Source: Luscinia megarhynchos
Lineage: Eukaryota > Chordata > Aves > Passeriformes > Turdidae
Reading direction: 5' to 3'
Assembly: GCA_034336665.1 (NCBI GenBank)
Contig: CM067568.1
Coordinates: 12,867,983 to 12,931,982 of the forward strand
DNA: 64,000 nucleotides
Shown here: one piece after another, positions 1-13,200 of the stretch
Position numbering within the stretch: position 1 is the stretch's first letter
Layout of the letters: every line of letters begins with the position of its first letter
Program-made: the position numbers and the translations under genes
Notes under the pieces: generated by a model
Told to the model about the DNA's origin: nothing
The model's database searches: none
Seen by the model: only the letters and a program-made list of their open reading frames with translations

Positions 1-1118
1 AGCAGTCTAAAAAGGTGTAATTTGCCTTTGTTAAACTAAGTAATTTCATACAAGAACAATTTTATTCTGATATTCCCCTGGGATTTTTTCTTTAAAATAT
101 TTTCTACAGCTGAGCTCAATTACATATTCTGACTCTAGAAACTGAATCATTTCCCCACACCTCAAAATTAAAAGTAAATGAAAATGTACTTTGAAGATTG
201 ATGCAATCAAAAAAGGTTTTACAACTCTTGCTTTGATACAAAACATTTATTCATTAGTAGTGAAAATAAACAGGCTTCAAATTATATCTGATCAGATATT
301 TACTGCAAACAAATAAGCTAAAAAATTTAACTAGTGGACTCTTTAGGTCCAGGATATCTGGAAAAGTAGACTAAGATTTGAGAAAAATGTACACATTAAC
401 TGTGGTCATTGTGTTCTGTTCACACAAAGGAAAAATAATCCAGTATTCCCTGAAAATAAAGTCACCAATTGTAAGCAGGTATGTAGAAACAATCTGGTAT
501 TTCACATCCATTTCAGCAAAGAAAATAACTGAGCTTCAAAACAAAGCTTCCTCTAAAAATTTGAAACTGAACAGTTGATTTAAAACTGAGATGCCTTTCA
601 ATTACTGATGGCTGTTAAACACTTATTCCACTTCATAAAACAATCTGCAGAGATAAATTTTCCATAAATAGAAGAACATGACAAAGAACAAGTAATGACA
701 ATAACAACCAGTGACTGATGCTCTTAAAAATGGATAAAGAAGCCAACAATGTCAGATCAAATAAATGGAAGACTAAGAAGTCCTGCACAGTCTTATAAAT
801 TAAATACGTTATCAATGCCAAGTTGTCAGCACGTAATAAAAACCTAATAAAATAATGACAAATTTGCATAGACAACTTATGAGACACTATGGCACTATTG
901 CATGTGCTGCAAGACAATGTAGTGGGTTTTTTTTTCACTACACAGCCATGCTGCTACAGTGCCTGAACTCTGCAAATCAAATAACATGACAGCTGAAAGC
1001 ACTGCAAAAATGGCAGAGAAAATTTCTCTTATGAGATGGTCACTTGAAGTTGGCACTAAATCATACTCCCAAGTGTTTACAGTGTCTGGAAATGGGCTCA
1101 CGTGGGAAATGGGCTCAC
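1..1118 (-). other. PLEKHA7 intron, partial (3' of last visible exon)
   Basis: AT-rich intron that runs off the left edge. I looked for the exon that should follow the AWNEYLKLE exon and did not find it. Apart from the duplicated donor at 1088-1118 I see no further feature. The open frames on either strand have no coding character. Confidence 0.7.
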
Positions 1119-1220
1119 CTGAGATACCAATGAACTGTTCATCTGCTCCTGTAAGGCTTTTTTCAGCTGGCTCACATCCTTTTCTAATTTCAGATACTCA
1201 TTCCAGGCATTTTCCATTTC
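1119..1220 (-). CDS. PLEKHA7: PLEKHA7 exon: coiled-coil segment EMENAWNEYLKLE
   Basis: This 102-nt exon has 34 codons, EMENAWNEYLKLEKDVSQLK then KALQEQMNSSLVSQ, phase 0 at both ends. It continues the coiled coil and has the AW-EYLKLE-DV motif shared with PLEKHA5 (AWREYDKLEYDV). It is the last visible coding exon; the following one is expected to the left of the window. Acceptor is TTAACAG|GAA; donor is CAG|GTGAGC. The donor lies in a 17-bp tandem duplication, so an identical GTGAGC sits 17 nt downstream. Confidence 0.95.
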
Positions 1221-4200
1221 CTGTTAACAGAAGGAATACTCTAATAGAGTGCTAACTTCAAAACCACTTTCTCCATCCTCTAATTGAGCACCAAAGTGTT
1301 TTGAAGTTACTGTTGTTCTATTATAAAAAGAAGCAAAGAATCCATTTCAGTTTACATTGTTGTTCAGACTTGATTATACACCTGAAAACACTTCATACCT
1401 TGGATAATCAAGTCAAGAACCTATAGTTTAAAAACTCTGGCCAGCTTTCTGACAAAACCAAACTGGCATGTAACAGAATCTCTGCACCAGTATAGCCTTT
1501 TTTACAGTGACTTGATATTTATGCCCACAAATGCATTTTAAATGCTGACTGTGAAAGTAATATATTTTCTACAGACACAAACTGACTAGACACACTTAAA
1601 TAATACTGTCATTTTAGTGATCAGACCTTAGTATAGGGAATGTGTTCATGCAATTCTAGAAACAGTCTTACAAAGAGCTAGTCTCATATTCATGAAGAGG
1701 TGGTAGCAATAATAGTGTGAAAACAACATCAAATTACATTTGAATTTTATTAAATTACAATATGAATGGTAAATTTTTACTGAAATATCAATGGATTTTC
1801 CCAATTCCTTTTTCCTGGAAAAACACCCTGGAACCGTATTTATAATTTCAAAGGACTAGCTGAAAGATTTGCAGTTTAAGCCCACACTTAAAAGACATTG
1901 AAAAGGTTAGGGGTTTTGTTTGGGTTGGGGGGGGCGGTGAGAGGCAGGCATTGAAAAGTAAAACTGGAGAGATAATTTTTTTGTACCTTAACCAAAACTG
2001 TTTAGAACGGGTCTTAACTCCCCAATCCAATGACCAACACAGTTTTAGTCTAACTGGGATTTTAACTAGGGTTTTCTTGAAGCACCCAAAACCACATACC
2101 GTTGAAACTTTGGATATTTCAGCCCGAATATGTATAAGGTCCTCTTGCAAAAGTCTCTGCTGGTAAGATATTTTTTCTGCATGTTGTGGTTGGTCTTTGT
2201 ACTGATCCATCTGCCTGTGTAAAACCTCCAAAACAGACTCCAGCTGATCCTAACAAAGAAGATGGGAGTAAGTTTACAATATTTACATGGAAATTTATGC
2301 ATCTACTTGCAGAAATATGAAAGGTGTTTTCCATGCCCCAAGTCTTCCCTATAAGCCAACAGAGGTTAGGCTTGGCCTCCTGTTTTGGAGACTCACATGT
2401 AAACAAAAACTGCAAGAACCTTAGTTACCTATTGTATCCAAAATTATCTGATCTTTTCTATTAAATCTTCCCATTAAGCAGCCAAAACCGTTGAAAACAC
2501 AAAACAGTGAGAGGGGAATTTTTCTGTTTACTCTCTGTACAAAAGTGTAATTTACAGTTTCAGAAAAATTCCCTTAAGCAATATAGAACAATGACAGCCC
2601 TACCACAGCTGTTTGTTTAAGGACAGGTTCTTGTTCACTGCTAGGGCTGAAACAGTCATGTGAAGGTTTAAAGTATTGTCTAAAACATGAAACTAGCCAA
2701 ATTTATTTAGTCAGGAGTAAATATCATGGAATTAATTTTGTACAGTAGCTCTTCGGAAAGATCCACCTGAAAAGTACTTGCATTTTAGGATATATTTTTT
2801 AATACTTTTTTTATTATTTTTATAACCACCTCAGTTTACTGACAGCTATAGCTCACAGGAAGTGAATCAGATGGGTTTAAAATGTTCACTTTCAAAATTA
2901 TGTTTTCTCAGAATGGGTATTCGATCCTAAAATAAAAAACAATTCTTGTTATCACAGAAGTACATACACACTACAATGTAATCAGCATCCATTAATTGAA
3001 CTTTTCTTTATAATTTCCTATTTTATGATTAGATAAAAGTTTCTATTTTATTTTACTCAGCCCTTTTTAACCTACTTACTTTATTTTCCTTAAGGGCTCT
3101 TATTTTGTCCTCCAAGTCCTGCAGAATTCTGTCCTGCTCACACAAAATGCTGAGTTTCACCTGGAAATGAAATAATATACACATATAAGGTTAGATTTTA
3201 TAAACCAAGCAGACAAGTAGCCACTTGTAACATTTCAGCCCAAGGAGCATAATAATGATCATGTAACTGTACAACAGAAAAATCAGTGCAAGAGGTGCTG
3301 AAGTGGTGTTTGATACTTACATCAATATCACTTTCTGCAATCTTGACAGGTTTTGTACTTCTTTCTTTCAACGTGTCACGTCCTGTCACCTAAGAGGAAC
3401 ACATTTTCAAAATGCAAGAAATTGATTGGAAACTAAAACCTAATTATGCTTCAGCAGTGAAAATAAAGCTTTTATTAAATATTCACTTTTATTAAGAAAA
3501 AGTTAATAAAATTTTGGATACAAGTACTTTCCAATCTGGCTTTAGTTTTTGAGGAGTGTTAACAAAAGGGATTACTAGTTATATTAGGCTATTTAGTAAC
3601 TCTTTTAACAACTTGGAATTCTGTACTAAACAGCATAATCCCACTTGTCTATGGTTACAAAAGTCCTTTTCCTGCAAAATCTAGTAGTTTTAACAGTTCT
3701 GCTCTAACAGCTTCCTGGAAGCCAAAAGAATGGAATCATTCATTTAAATACATGGTTGCAACAATAGCAGCATTCATTAATGAATAAAAATACAACTCTT
3801 GGCAAGTGTTTCATTCTACAAAGGACACTATCTTCCTCACCACAGGGTGGATTTTAGTAAAGACAGACTGCTATAAAAATGCCATAGTGGAATTAAATGT
3901 AAATAATCTATTTTGACGTGGCTGTCACATACCAAATCTCTCATTCCATAAATCACTGGTTTCATATTCCATTTCTGGTGAGATTACCTTCTCACATAAC
4001 AGTTTTAGAATCAGTACCGAAACAATACTCAATTGTACTTCCAACCTTCACATCAACCTTGAAAATTAAGGCATGTCTGAGTCTGTAGAAATGTTTATCA
4101 TCTCCACTGCCTACAAGGGACCCTCTTTGTGAGTAAATGAGGTTAAGAAAAGAGCAATATAATATAAAATACATTTTTTAATGTAAAAATGTTTTAAATG

Positions 4201-7200
4201 TATAAAATACTATTTTTTTAAAGCCTTAAAATCTAATGATTTAATATCACCTCTTTAGAACACTTTTAAAGATTCATTAGAGCAAATACTACCTGACCAC
4301 AGGACCCCCTGGTGATTAGTAGAACTCATATACAGCATACTTTATTCACATATAGGCAAAAGTTTATGAAGAAAAATTCACCTCAATATTGTCTTCAGTA
4401 ATATAAGAAGAGAGATATTGATACAAAAGCTGAAGTTTTAGTGAGGTAGGAGGGGCATAAAGAGGCAGTTTGCTCTTTTACCAATTGGCAAACTCCAGAT
4501 TTGAAGCAACATATTTTACTTATTAATCTACAGGATCAGTTTAGCTTTTTTAAAGTAATTAAATTTTACTCTAAGTGAGGTAAATATTGTCTTCTCCAGT
4601 GGCAGATGCCATTTAAAGACTTCTCATATATCTTTGTGTGGTGAAATATTACTTCACCACCAACAAAATCAATAGCACTTATTGCCTCTAAAAGCTTTCA
4701 GTTTTTTTATTTTTTTTCAACAATTGCATGTTATATAGAAGAAAACAACCTGTCTTTTAAAAGTATTAATGAAATTATTTAAATGCTAAATCCTACACAT
4801 AATTATAACAATTAACTAAATATAAACATAAAATACCAGCATATCAAAAGCAATAATTCTGCATATTTAGTTTCCTGCAAGCTAAGACAATGCAAAAGCC
4901 TTTTCCAAAGCAATGGAATTAACATAAAAATAAGTCTACAGAATTTGGGAATACTTAAAATGACATCATCAGAACTGTAAGGAATTTGCTAACTATCAAG
5001 CAGTGAACATGACAACATAATGAAGATCAAGCATGCTTTCACATTTTCAAAAATTCACACTGGAGTCACTTCTTGACACATTCATTTTCAAAACACAATA
5101 AAATGAAACCAAACACTGAGGTCAGCCATAATTTTGCATACAGACTCCAAAAGAGGGGAAAAAAAAGGGCAAGTGAAAATAAAATCTTACAGAAAGCACT
5201 ACTGTGTACCAAAAGACACCTGTAAAAGCCAGAACACTGACTGCTACTTGAAAAAGCGATGGGATGAGCACATTTCAATGCAAGCAGTCTTACATGTATA
5301 CTGGATAGTAACCCTTGTGCTGAGTTCTTTAGCACTTTGTATATCATGTTGATCAGAGGTCCATTATTTTCTATCTGTTTCAAACAAAAGTTTAGTCATA
5401 GCTTGTTACAGATGTCAGGACTTAAACCCCCAAACCTCACAACTCAAAACTCCATGAGCAGCAGTGATCACACACTCTCAGGCCTCACCTAAGCATTTTG
5501 CAATTAATTGCTCAATCACAATTCCACGTTGAAAAGTTCTATTTGGAAACCTCTAAGAAAGATCTTCAGAAATAATGGATTTAGTGAAAAGAAAAAACTT
5601 TTAACTCCAGTTCCAAAATGCTTGGTCCTAACTGAAATTGTTTAATCAGGGTGGGTCTAATTCAAAGCCCAGTGAAGTCAAAAGAGAGACTTGAATTAAC
5701 TAGTTTTCTGTCTAAGTCTCCAGTGTCTCAAGTGGAAGATATTAAACACATTACCTGGGAATTTGCTGTTACTAAAATCTGTATCATTTACCTGGTTTCA
5801 AGCAATGCACTCTTCTTTCTTCCTCATACCACAAATCAAAGCATTGCTACGTTTAGTGGCAAAACACAAATGTAACCAATACAAGGACACCTTCTCCAGT
5901 TCCACATGGTCTCTTTAATCTCTCAGCAACCTGACCTGAAATTTTACATTTCTGGACCACGACTGAAAGAAGGTTATTAAGAAATGCCCATTTTGAAAAT
6001 TTACATCACTCCTTTGGAAACACACTTGACATTTTGAGTGTCGAGATTTTCAAAAGGGAACCAACTGGCATTAAGTTTTTTTTCACAGAAGTATCAGGTG
6101 CCCACATACATTTTTCTTTCTGGCTACAGGAAGGCACAAGGGGAGCTCCTAAGAGACCACATATCTCCTCATGTTCCAGACTGCAACAAATTAATCTGGA
6201 CAGAATCCACTAAAAAGAACCTCTCCTAATAATTTTGATAAGCATATCACATTTTCAGAAGCTTGACCTGTGGTCATTTCAACTGTGAAAGTTATTTTGT
6301 TTTATAATGGACAAAACACTGTGATTACTAATAATTTCTCACATTGTAGGACTTTTTAAATTGTAATTTGTCATAAGTTCATCTGATGGCTTGGGCTGCA
6401 GTTACACTTGGCAAAGCCATGAACAAACCAAGGACAAGGCTTAAACAAAATGCATCCAATCAATATTAAATTTGTATATTAATATTCCAACAGTTTACAT
6501 ATTTGATCATTTAGACTACATAGTCATCATCTATATTATATGCTAAATACTATGTCTTTATACATATATGGTACTATATGTAGGCATAGTATGTATTACT
6601 AATACTTTCCATTTATATATTTGGTTATATATTCAGGAATTCATACACCAGATAAGATTGAGATACATATCCTCATAGGTGCAATCAGCTGACAGGCAAC
6701 ACCCCATGGCATCACTGAGCTCTGTACATGCAAACCAGACAACATGGTGTCAAATTTCCCTTCACCTTGATTTTCAGGAACACCATGTGATTTATATATG
6801 ACAAGACATCCCACACACCACAGAAAGTGGCAAACTACTTTGCTAAGCAAAACAATTATATCTTTTTACTGTTTTTCTTTCTCCTTCAAAACCTGATATT
6901 AAGAATTCTAGATTTGCTTTCAAATTGCCAACCATCAAGTGTACCAGAAACAGAAGTCATTTATACAGATGGTAAACCCTCAGTATCATATTTAATTATT
7001 TTTTCAAAAAGAAATACCTCCTAACATTACTTGATCAGATTCTATCTATGGATGGATGGATGAATGGGTGCATTTGAAATTTTTTAGCTGTAATAACATA
7101 AAAACAATGACAGTGCTAATTAAACACATTTTCACAAGAACATATGGCACATTATACAAATAAGGGAAAAGTCAGTTTAAGAAGATTTAAAGGGGAAAAG

Positions 7201-10200
7201 CTGGATTAAGAGAACACAAGTTTCAACTTGGAGGTGTTGACTTCATATTGGTAGTAATGCTACAGCAGAGAAACATTATCAATCTGTTTTTTATCTGATT
7301 TCCCTAAACACACATATTATTCATCTCAGTACCAGTAACACAAGTTATTCTTACAAACTAAAGCAACCACATTTTCTGAGTTTGCACTTTAATTGTATAA
7401 TAACTACTAAAAAGACACTAAATATTCTAAGCACAACAAGGGCAAAAGACAGTATCCATCTCAGCCCAGAAAGTTACTTTAAAATTTGCAGGTACAAAGA
7501 TGACACAAAAAAGACAATTGGTTAAAAAAATTTAAAAAAAACAACGAAAAAAAACAACGAAATAGACTTGTCTCTTACCTTTAGATCCAAATACTCCAGA
7601 TCCTTTTTCAACTGGATGTAAGTGTCATCAGCCTTCAGGTAAGTACATAGGGGAAAAAACAGTGCAATATATTTGAATGTTTGAAACCATTTCAGAATAG
7701 TTGGATTTGCTATATACAAGAAAACAGATGGATGATAGAACAAAATAACAGAGTAGGAGCACATAAAAAAGCACATTTGCTCCACCAGCATATTGCTATT
7801 TACAGCTAAAAAATGGGCAAAATATTTCCCAAGAGTATTACTGCCTCTTTACCCCCTTCCAAACATCTAGATTTTTGTTTCCACCTCTAATAGGACACAG
7901 AACTACCTGAAACAATACATTTTCAAAAGCTATTTTTTCAAAATCAATTTCCACTGACTAGCCCTTCACTGAAAAAGTTGCAGTGGTGTGACTGAATGTC
8001 AGATGTAACTAGAAGACATCATATAATATATCACTAGAATACTTTTGATCACAATTCATACACATTTTAAGATATGAATTCCTTTATTCAGGAAGAGTTT
8101 TGTGAAAAAAATTATGAAAAACGTCTCACTTATATGATTAGATAATCCACTTTGTCTTTTAAGTAACAACATTCAAGTTGATTCTTATTTTTCATTGCTT
8201 CACCTGTAATTGCTATCAGCTTAATTTTATAGTTATATTGATCTAGCAACATCTTTATTACAGTCCCTTCAAGGAAAACATGCACAGAAGTCATAACACA
8301 GTTATTTCTCCTCTTTTGAAAGAGTATATTTGCAATACAAAATAAAGTTTAACTGCTGCAAATGTGCTACTTGTAGTTAGCCAAAATGCCCAAAACTTCC
8401 TAGAATTTTAACTGCTATTTTGTCAGCATTTCATATCCTGAGCACAATTAACTTCAGAATAAAAGAAAAACATAACTATACCTTTTCTCAAGTTTTGAGC
8501 CAATGAGAATGTGTAGTTAGAAAAAGAAAAGAAAAACCCTTTATGCCATAAAATCAATAGATCACACTAGAGGTGCTCACTTACAATTCTTGTCAGATCA
8601 GCTGGCAAGAGGGGCTGAGGACTTGACTAGAAAGTCTGCCCATTTTTGGAGAAATCCCTGTTATTACCACCCATCTTACTGCAATTGTTCTGTAGGTGAG
8701 GTAATCAGGAAATGAAACTTCTTCAATTCAAAAAAATCGCTTTAGTTTTGGGCCAAAGCCCTCACCAATTCCAAGAGCCACCAGATTTTATTCCCAGGTG
8801 GCTCCATTTTTGAGGCTCTAATAGGAACCAGAGAGCTCTGTGAGGATGTTGGTTTGATTTCACATTTACAAGTTTCGTAACACCAGTGCAATCACAAGCA
8901 CCGTAGATGATCCAAGACACTCCTGAGTTTTTATGAACCAATGTTCACCTGCAGAACTGACACAGTTAAAAGCTCATATGAATGTACAGACTGGCTGATG
9001 CATTTCAATTTGCAGGTGATGCAGCACGTGGCACAGGGAGCCAACCCCACCATGAAAGCAGCACAAAGAAAATGGTTTTGCTTTAGAATTAACTTATACG
9101 GTATTTTAACCCACATTTCTGAAGATGCAGCATTTTCAGAAATAGTATAAATACACAGTATAAAAAGGAAGTAGACACTTTGAAACAGATGCACTGGCAC
9201 CCTGGAACTTAAAAACGCTCATCTTTCATAGCAAATACAGTAAGCAAAGAAAAACCACAAACGACCTGGGCACTGTAGAATACCAAAGAATGGGCAAGGA
9301 AGCACAGACTCAAGCATGCCACTCATGAAGCATTTGCAGAGTCACAAAATGTCACAGATGAGCCACGCAGCAGCTAACCTGATAGGTGGAATTAGTTGGC
9401 AAGTGCTGCAGTAACTGAGCGATTGTGTAATTTCTTATACTAGCCAACTTAGCCTGATGTCTCCTTAATCGAATGAGAAGCAATGTTAGCTCTTCAGGCT
9501 GCAGGTATTTAGACACATTGTAAAGAGGAAATTAGCAGTCTTCAGGGAGAGGAACTATAATTACATTTTTCACCTCAGTGCCCAGAAAGCAGTTACTTGA
9601 CATGATTAAGCAATTATTTAATTAACTCTGCATTTGGTCAAATAAACATAATAAAACTTGAATCCTGTAATAACAGACAGCTCACCCCTGTTCACGTTGC
9701 AGATAAAGGCAAAAGTCCTATAGGCTTTACTGGGTTAAGACTAAGTTCTCATTCGAGTTCTTTATGCTTTAAGTAATAAAGTTAAGATTAAAGACTTAGG
9801 ATTTCAGAAGCTAGCTGCACTAGTGGGAGGACACAAGAGGAGCCGTGCTGTGCACTTACCGACTTGCCGTGCAAGCTGGGCGCGCTCACCGTGTGCGTCA
9901 TGTAGCCCATGGCAGGCATGGAGCGGCGATCCAGGTGTGTGGAGCTCTGCAAGAGGCCACAGCCACAACGTGAGGATGCTGTCAAGCAGCAGCTGTGTTG
10001 CACCTGAGGGCAAATTCAGTCTGCTCCTCACTTTTTCTGTTTGAATTCGTGGCATGCTTAGATCAGGGTAACACTCAGGGGCCAGCCCGATCCTTTGGTG
10101 GTTAAAAACTTACGAATGAACAAATGCAAATTCAGCACCCACGATGCTGGGCACAGCAGCAGATTGTGGCAGTATGAGATGCTTCAGCAGAACGTGTAAT

Positions 10201-13200
10201 GTTGCTTCCAGCAAATTAAAAAAAATGTTCACAAAATTCCCCCCCCCACCAAATGTCTCCCAGAACAAGGTTTGGTTGGATTGTGCCCTTTTACAGCAGG
10301 CTTGTACTGCACATAGCAACAACTGTGAATGCTCTCTTTTAGCCAGGCTACACAAAGCTACTGACATGACTGACACCTTGTGGCAATGGCTCCCAATAAT
10401 ACCGAGGGGTTTTTTAATAATCATCCTTGATCTGTCCCTTCCCACTTACAATACGAAAGCCTACTGCACACTCATTCCTTCATCCTTCTCTTAAAGCCAA
10501 ACTTCTCTGGCTTTCTTCAAGGCAGACTCAATGTCTCACAATTTATTTATATTCCTGTCTCTGAATTTCACTGAATGCCATTTTGTTTTGCCTCACCTAC
10601 CTTGTTTTTTTTTAAGTGAAACTAGACGGAATTTAATAAAGCAGTACAGGGAGAGTGGATTTCTGCAGACACACACATTTAAATGTAGAATGATACTGTG
10701 TGTTTACATAGAAAAGCATGAGCATTTTTCTCTACAAACTTTCACAGTAGTTCCACAGAGAAATCTTAATTTTAATGATGAGGAACTGTGTTTCCCAATA
10801 TTAGTAAAGCCAAGATGCCATAAAAAGAGCTTAAAATTTCTACATTGCACAGGAAAGGAAAAGACTGCAGTACATGCCTTTGTAAGGATGTAATGCTGCC
10901 TCACCTTACACATGGAGAAACCAATGGGTGGTAGAATATAACCAGGAGTTAAAAATATGAATTTCCAGTGCTACAAATCACTAGATTGCTTCACGCTCTG
11001 ACAGAATATTATAAACTTATAAATGCTGAAAAACACCCAACAGCTACACCACATATACACCAGGAAAAAATGTCTAAATTGTGCATGAAGCTGCAGCCTA
11101 AAGTCATGGTCCTAAAGTGACAATGGTATCTGGATTTACAACTCCTCTCTTTGCAAACACATCCCCTAACAGAGTCCATGGCTGAGGTTGAAGAATTAAG
11201 TGAATACAGAGGCTTTCAATACCAATAATTCCAGACCTATCAAGACAAGTCAATCCTTCATTGATTCAACACGAATCTCCCCAAATGCCTTTAGCAAGGA
11301 GAGCATTTAGAGTACTCAACAGGGAAGCCTCTGTCACCTCTGGATAAGAGTGTACAAAAGTCCCTACAATAACAACCCATACTGAATCTATTCAGAAAGT
11401 TGAAACTTCAGACCAACACTATTTGAATTTGGTTAGCCCAATGATAAAGACTCTGCAACAGACCTGACCTATTAAATGTATGAAAAAATAATAATAATAT
11501 GGGTTTTGCGATAACTAAAAACAGAATCAGCTGTAAGACTAACTACAATAGCAAAACATGTAGAGAAAGCAGACATGGCAAACAAGAAGCTACAAGCAAA
11601 AATAAATAATCAAGGAAGATTTCATCCCACTGAGTTTCATATTCTTGCCTTCATACTCTCTATATTAAAATACTAGCCTCTCAATGCTTTTTACATGTAA
11701 GCATATGCCTTTCAGTTTTTTATTAAAATTTTCCTTTCCTAACCAACAAAACCTAATAAATCTGATCAGAAGGGCAAGAGCTTGAGGAGAAAAGGATTGC
11801 TTGTATTAACTTTTACAACTTATATGATGTTTCATACACTAGGAAGGATGCAATGAGCCACGACTATAACTCCCCATGTATGTGACACCACGTGTAAAAT
11901 GGTTTGTAATGGGTAAAGGGATACAAACCTTCACAGCACAATTCCGTATCTTCCTGGGGGATCCAGCAAAAGGAACATCCACAGTCTGTCTCTCATCTGA
12001 TGGTTTAACTGTGAGCCTTTCTGCAGGAGTATGTGGTCTCCGTGGGAGAAAGTTTTTTGGAGGTCCAGGTGGAGGAATATCAGATGGAGAGGGCGGAACA
12101 GATATTGATCGTGGAACATCTAATGAACTTTTTGACTTAGCACGATCAATAAAGTCTGAAGAACCTACATAAAGTGGGGCTGTGGGGCTGCCATGTTTGA
12201 ACTGCTGTCTCTGCTGCCACTCATACAGCTGCCAAACAGTTCCATCCTTGTTTGCTTTCCTCTCCTCCTGGGACATCTTCAAGTGGCTTACACGATCTTG
12301 TGCATATTTGTAGTCACTCGGCAAATTGCGGTTTGGTGGTGGTGAGCTCCCTGAAGGCTGCCTGGTATTCTTTGGCAAAGTGTGATAGTTTTCAGGAAAA
12401 GGAGGATTGGGACCCTGACGTGTAAGAGTCTGATCAGAAGCGAGGCTGTAAAAAAAAGGGAAGAAAAGGGTAAATTTTAGCAAGTACTGATGAGTGGGAG
12501 CGGCTGATGAGAAAATCCCTCTAATGGCATAAGCATACAAGACATAACAGACTTTTCAAAAGAATTTGCAGAAATACTAACAAAGCAATATCAAGGACAG
12601 CTATCCTGCACACAAACACTACACTGTATAAATACAGGATTTTAACCTAGGTGTTTAACCTAGAATGAACTACTAGAAACAGCAGCATAATGTACTTAGA
12701 CTAAAAAGAAAGTCAAGAACATGAAGAAAGGAATTATTGTCACGTTTATCGAGTGGATCTGTATATTAAAATACTCCTTTTCTCAGAAAGTGTGCTCACC
12801 ACTAGGTGGTGCAGTTTACGAAAACAAATGCATGTTCAATCTAAATATCTTTAAAAGCAAGAAGAAATCCCATCAATCCCAGAATATCTCAGATAGCTTT
12901 TGCTCATGTGAATGAAGCAAAAAGAATGAAAATTATAAGAATCTGCTACAAGTCCTCAGTTCTGTTGATTTACTTTCACCTAATGCTACTGGTTCTACTG
13001 ATTTGAGCAACAATGAGACTTTTTACAACAAAGATCATTCACAAATTAGATATAAAAAGAGGTATCACATCCTGGCTTTAGGACTGCACCCACAACACAC
13101 CTAAACTGTACAAACTAGATATTTTAGTAGGTATTTAAGACAGAACTGGCAAAAGTTTTGACAAAGTCTAGTTAGTTCTCTCTCCTGCTTTGAAGTCAAA

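Noticed and set aside
10144..10893. Plus-strand open frames of 116 and 120 codons in a PLEKHA7 intron
   Set aside because: No domain, no splice context, ordinary AT-rich composition and no similarity I recognise; lengths are within chance for 64 kb.
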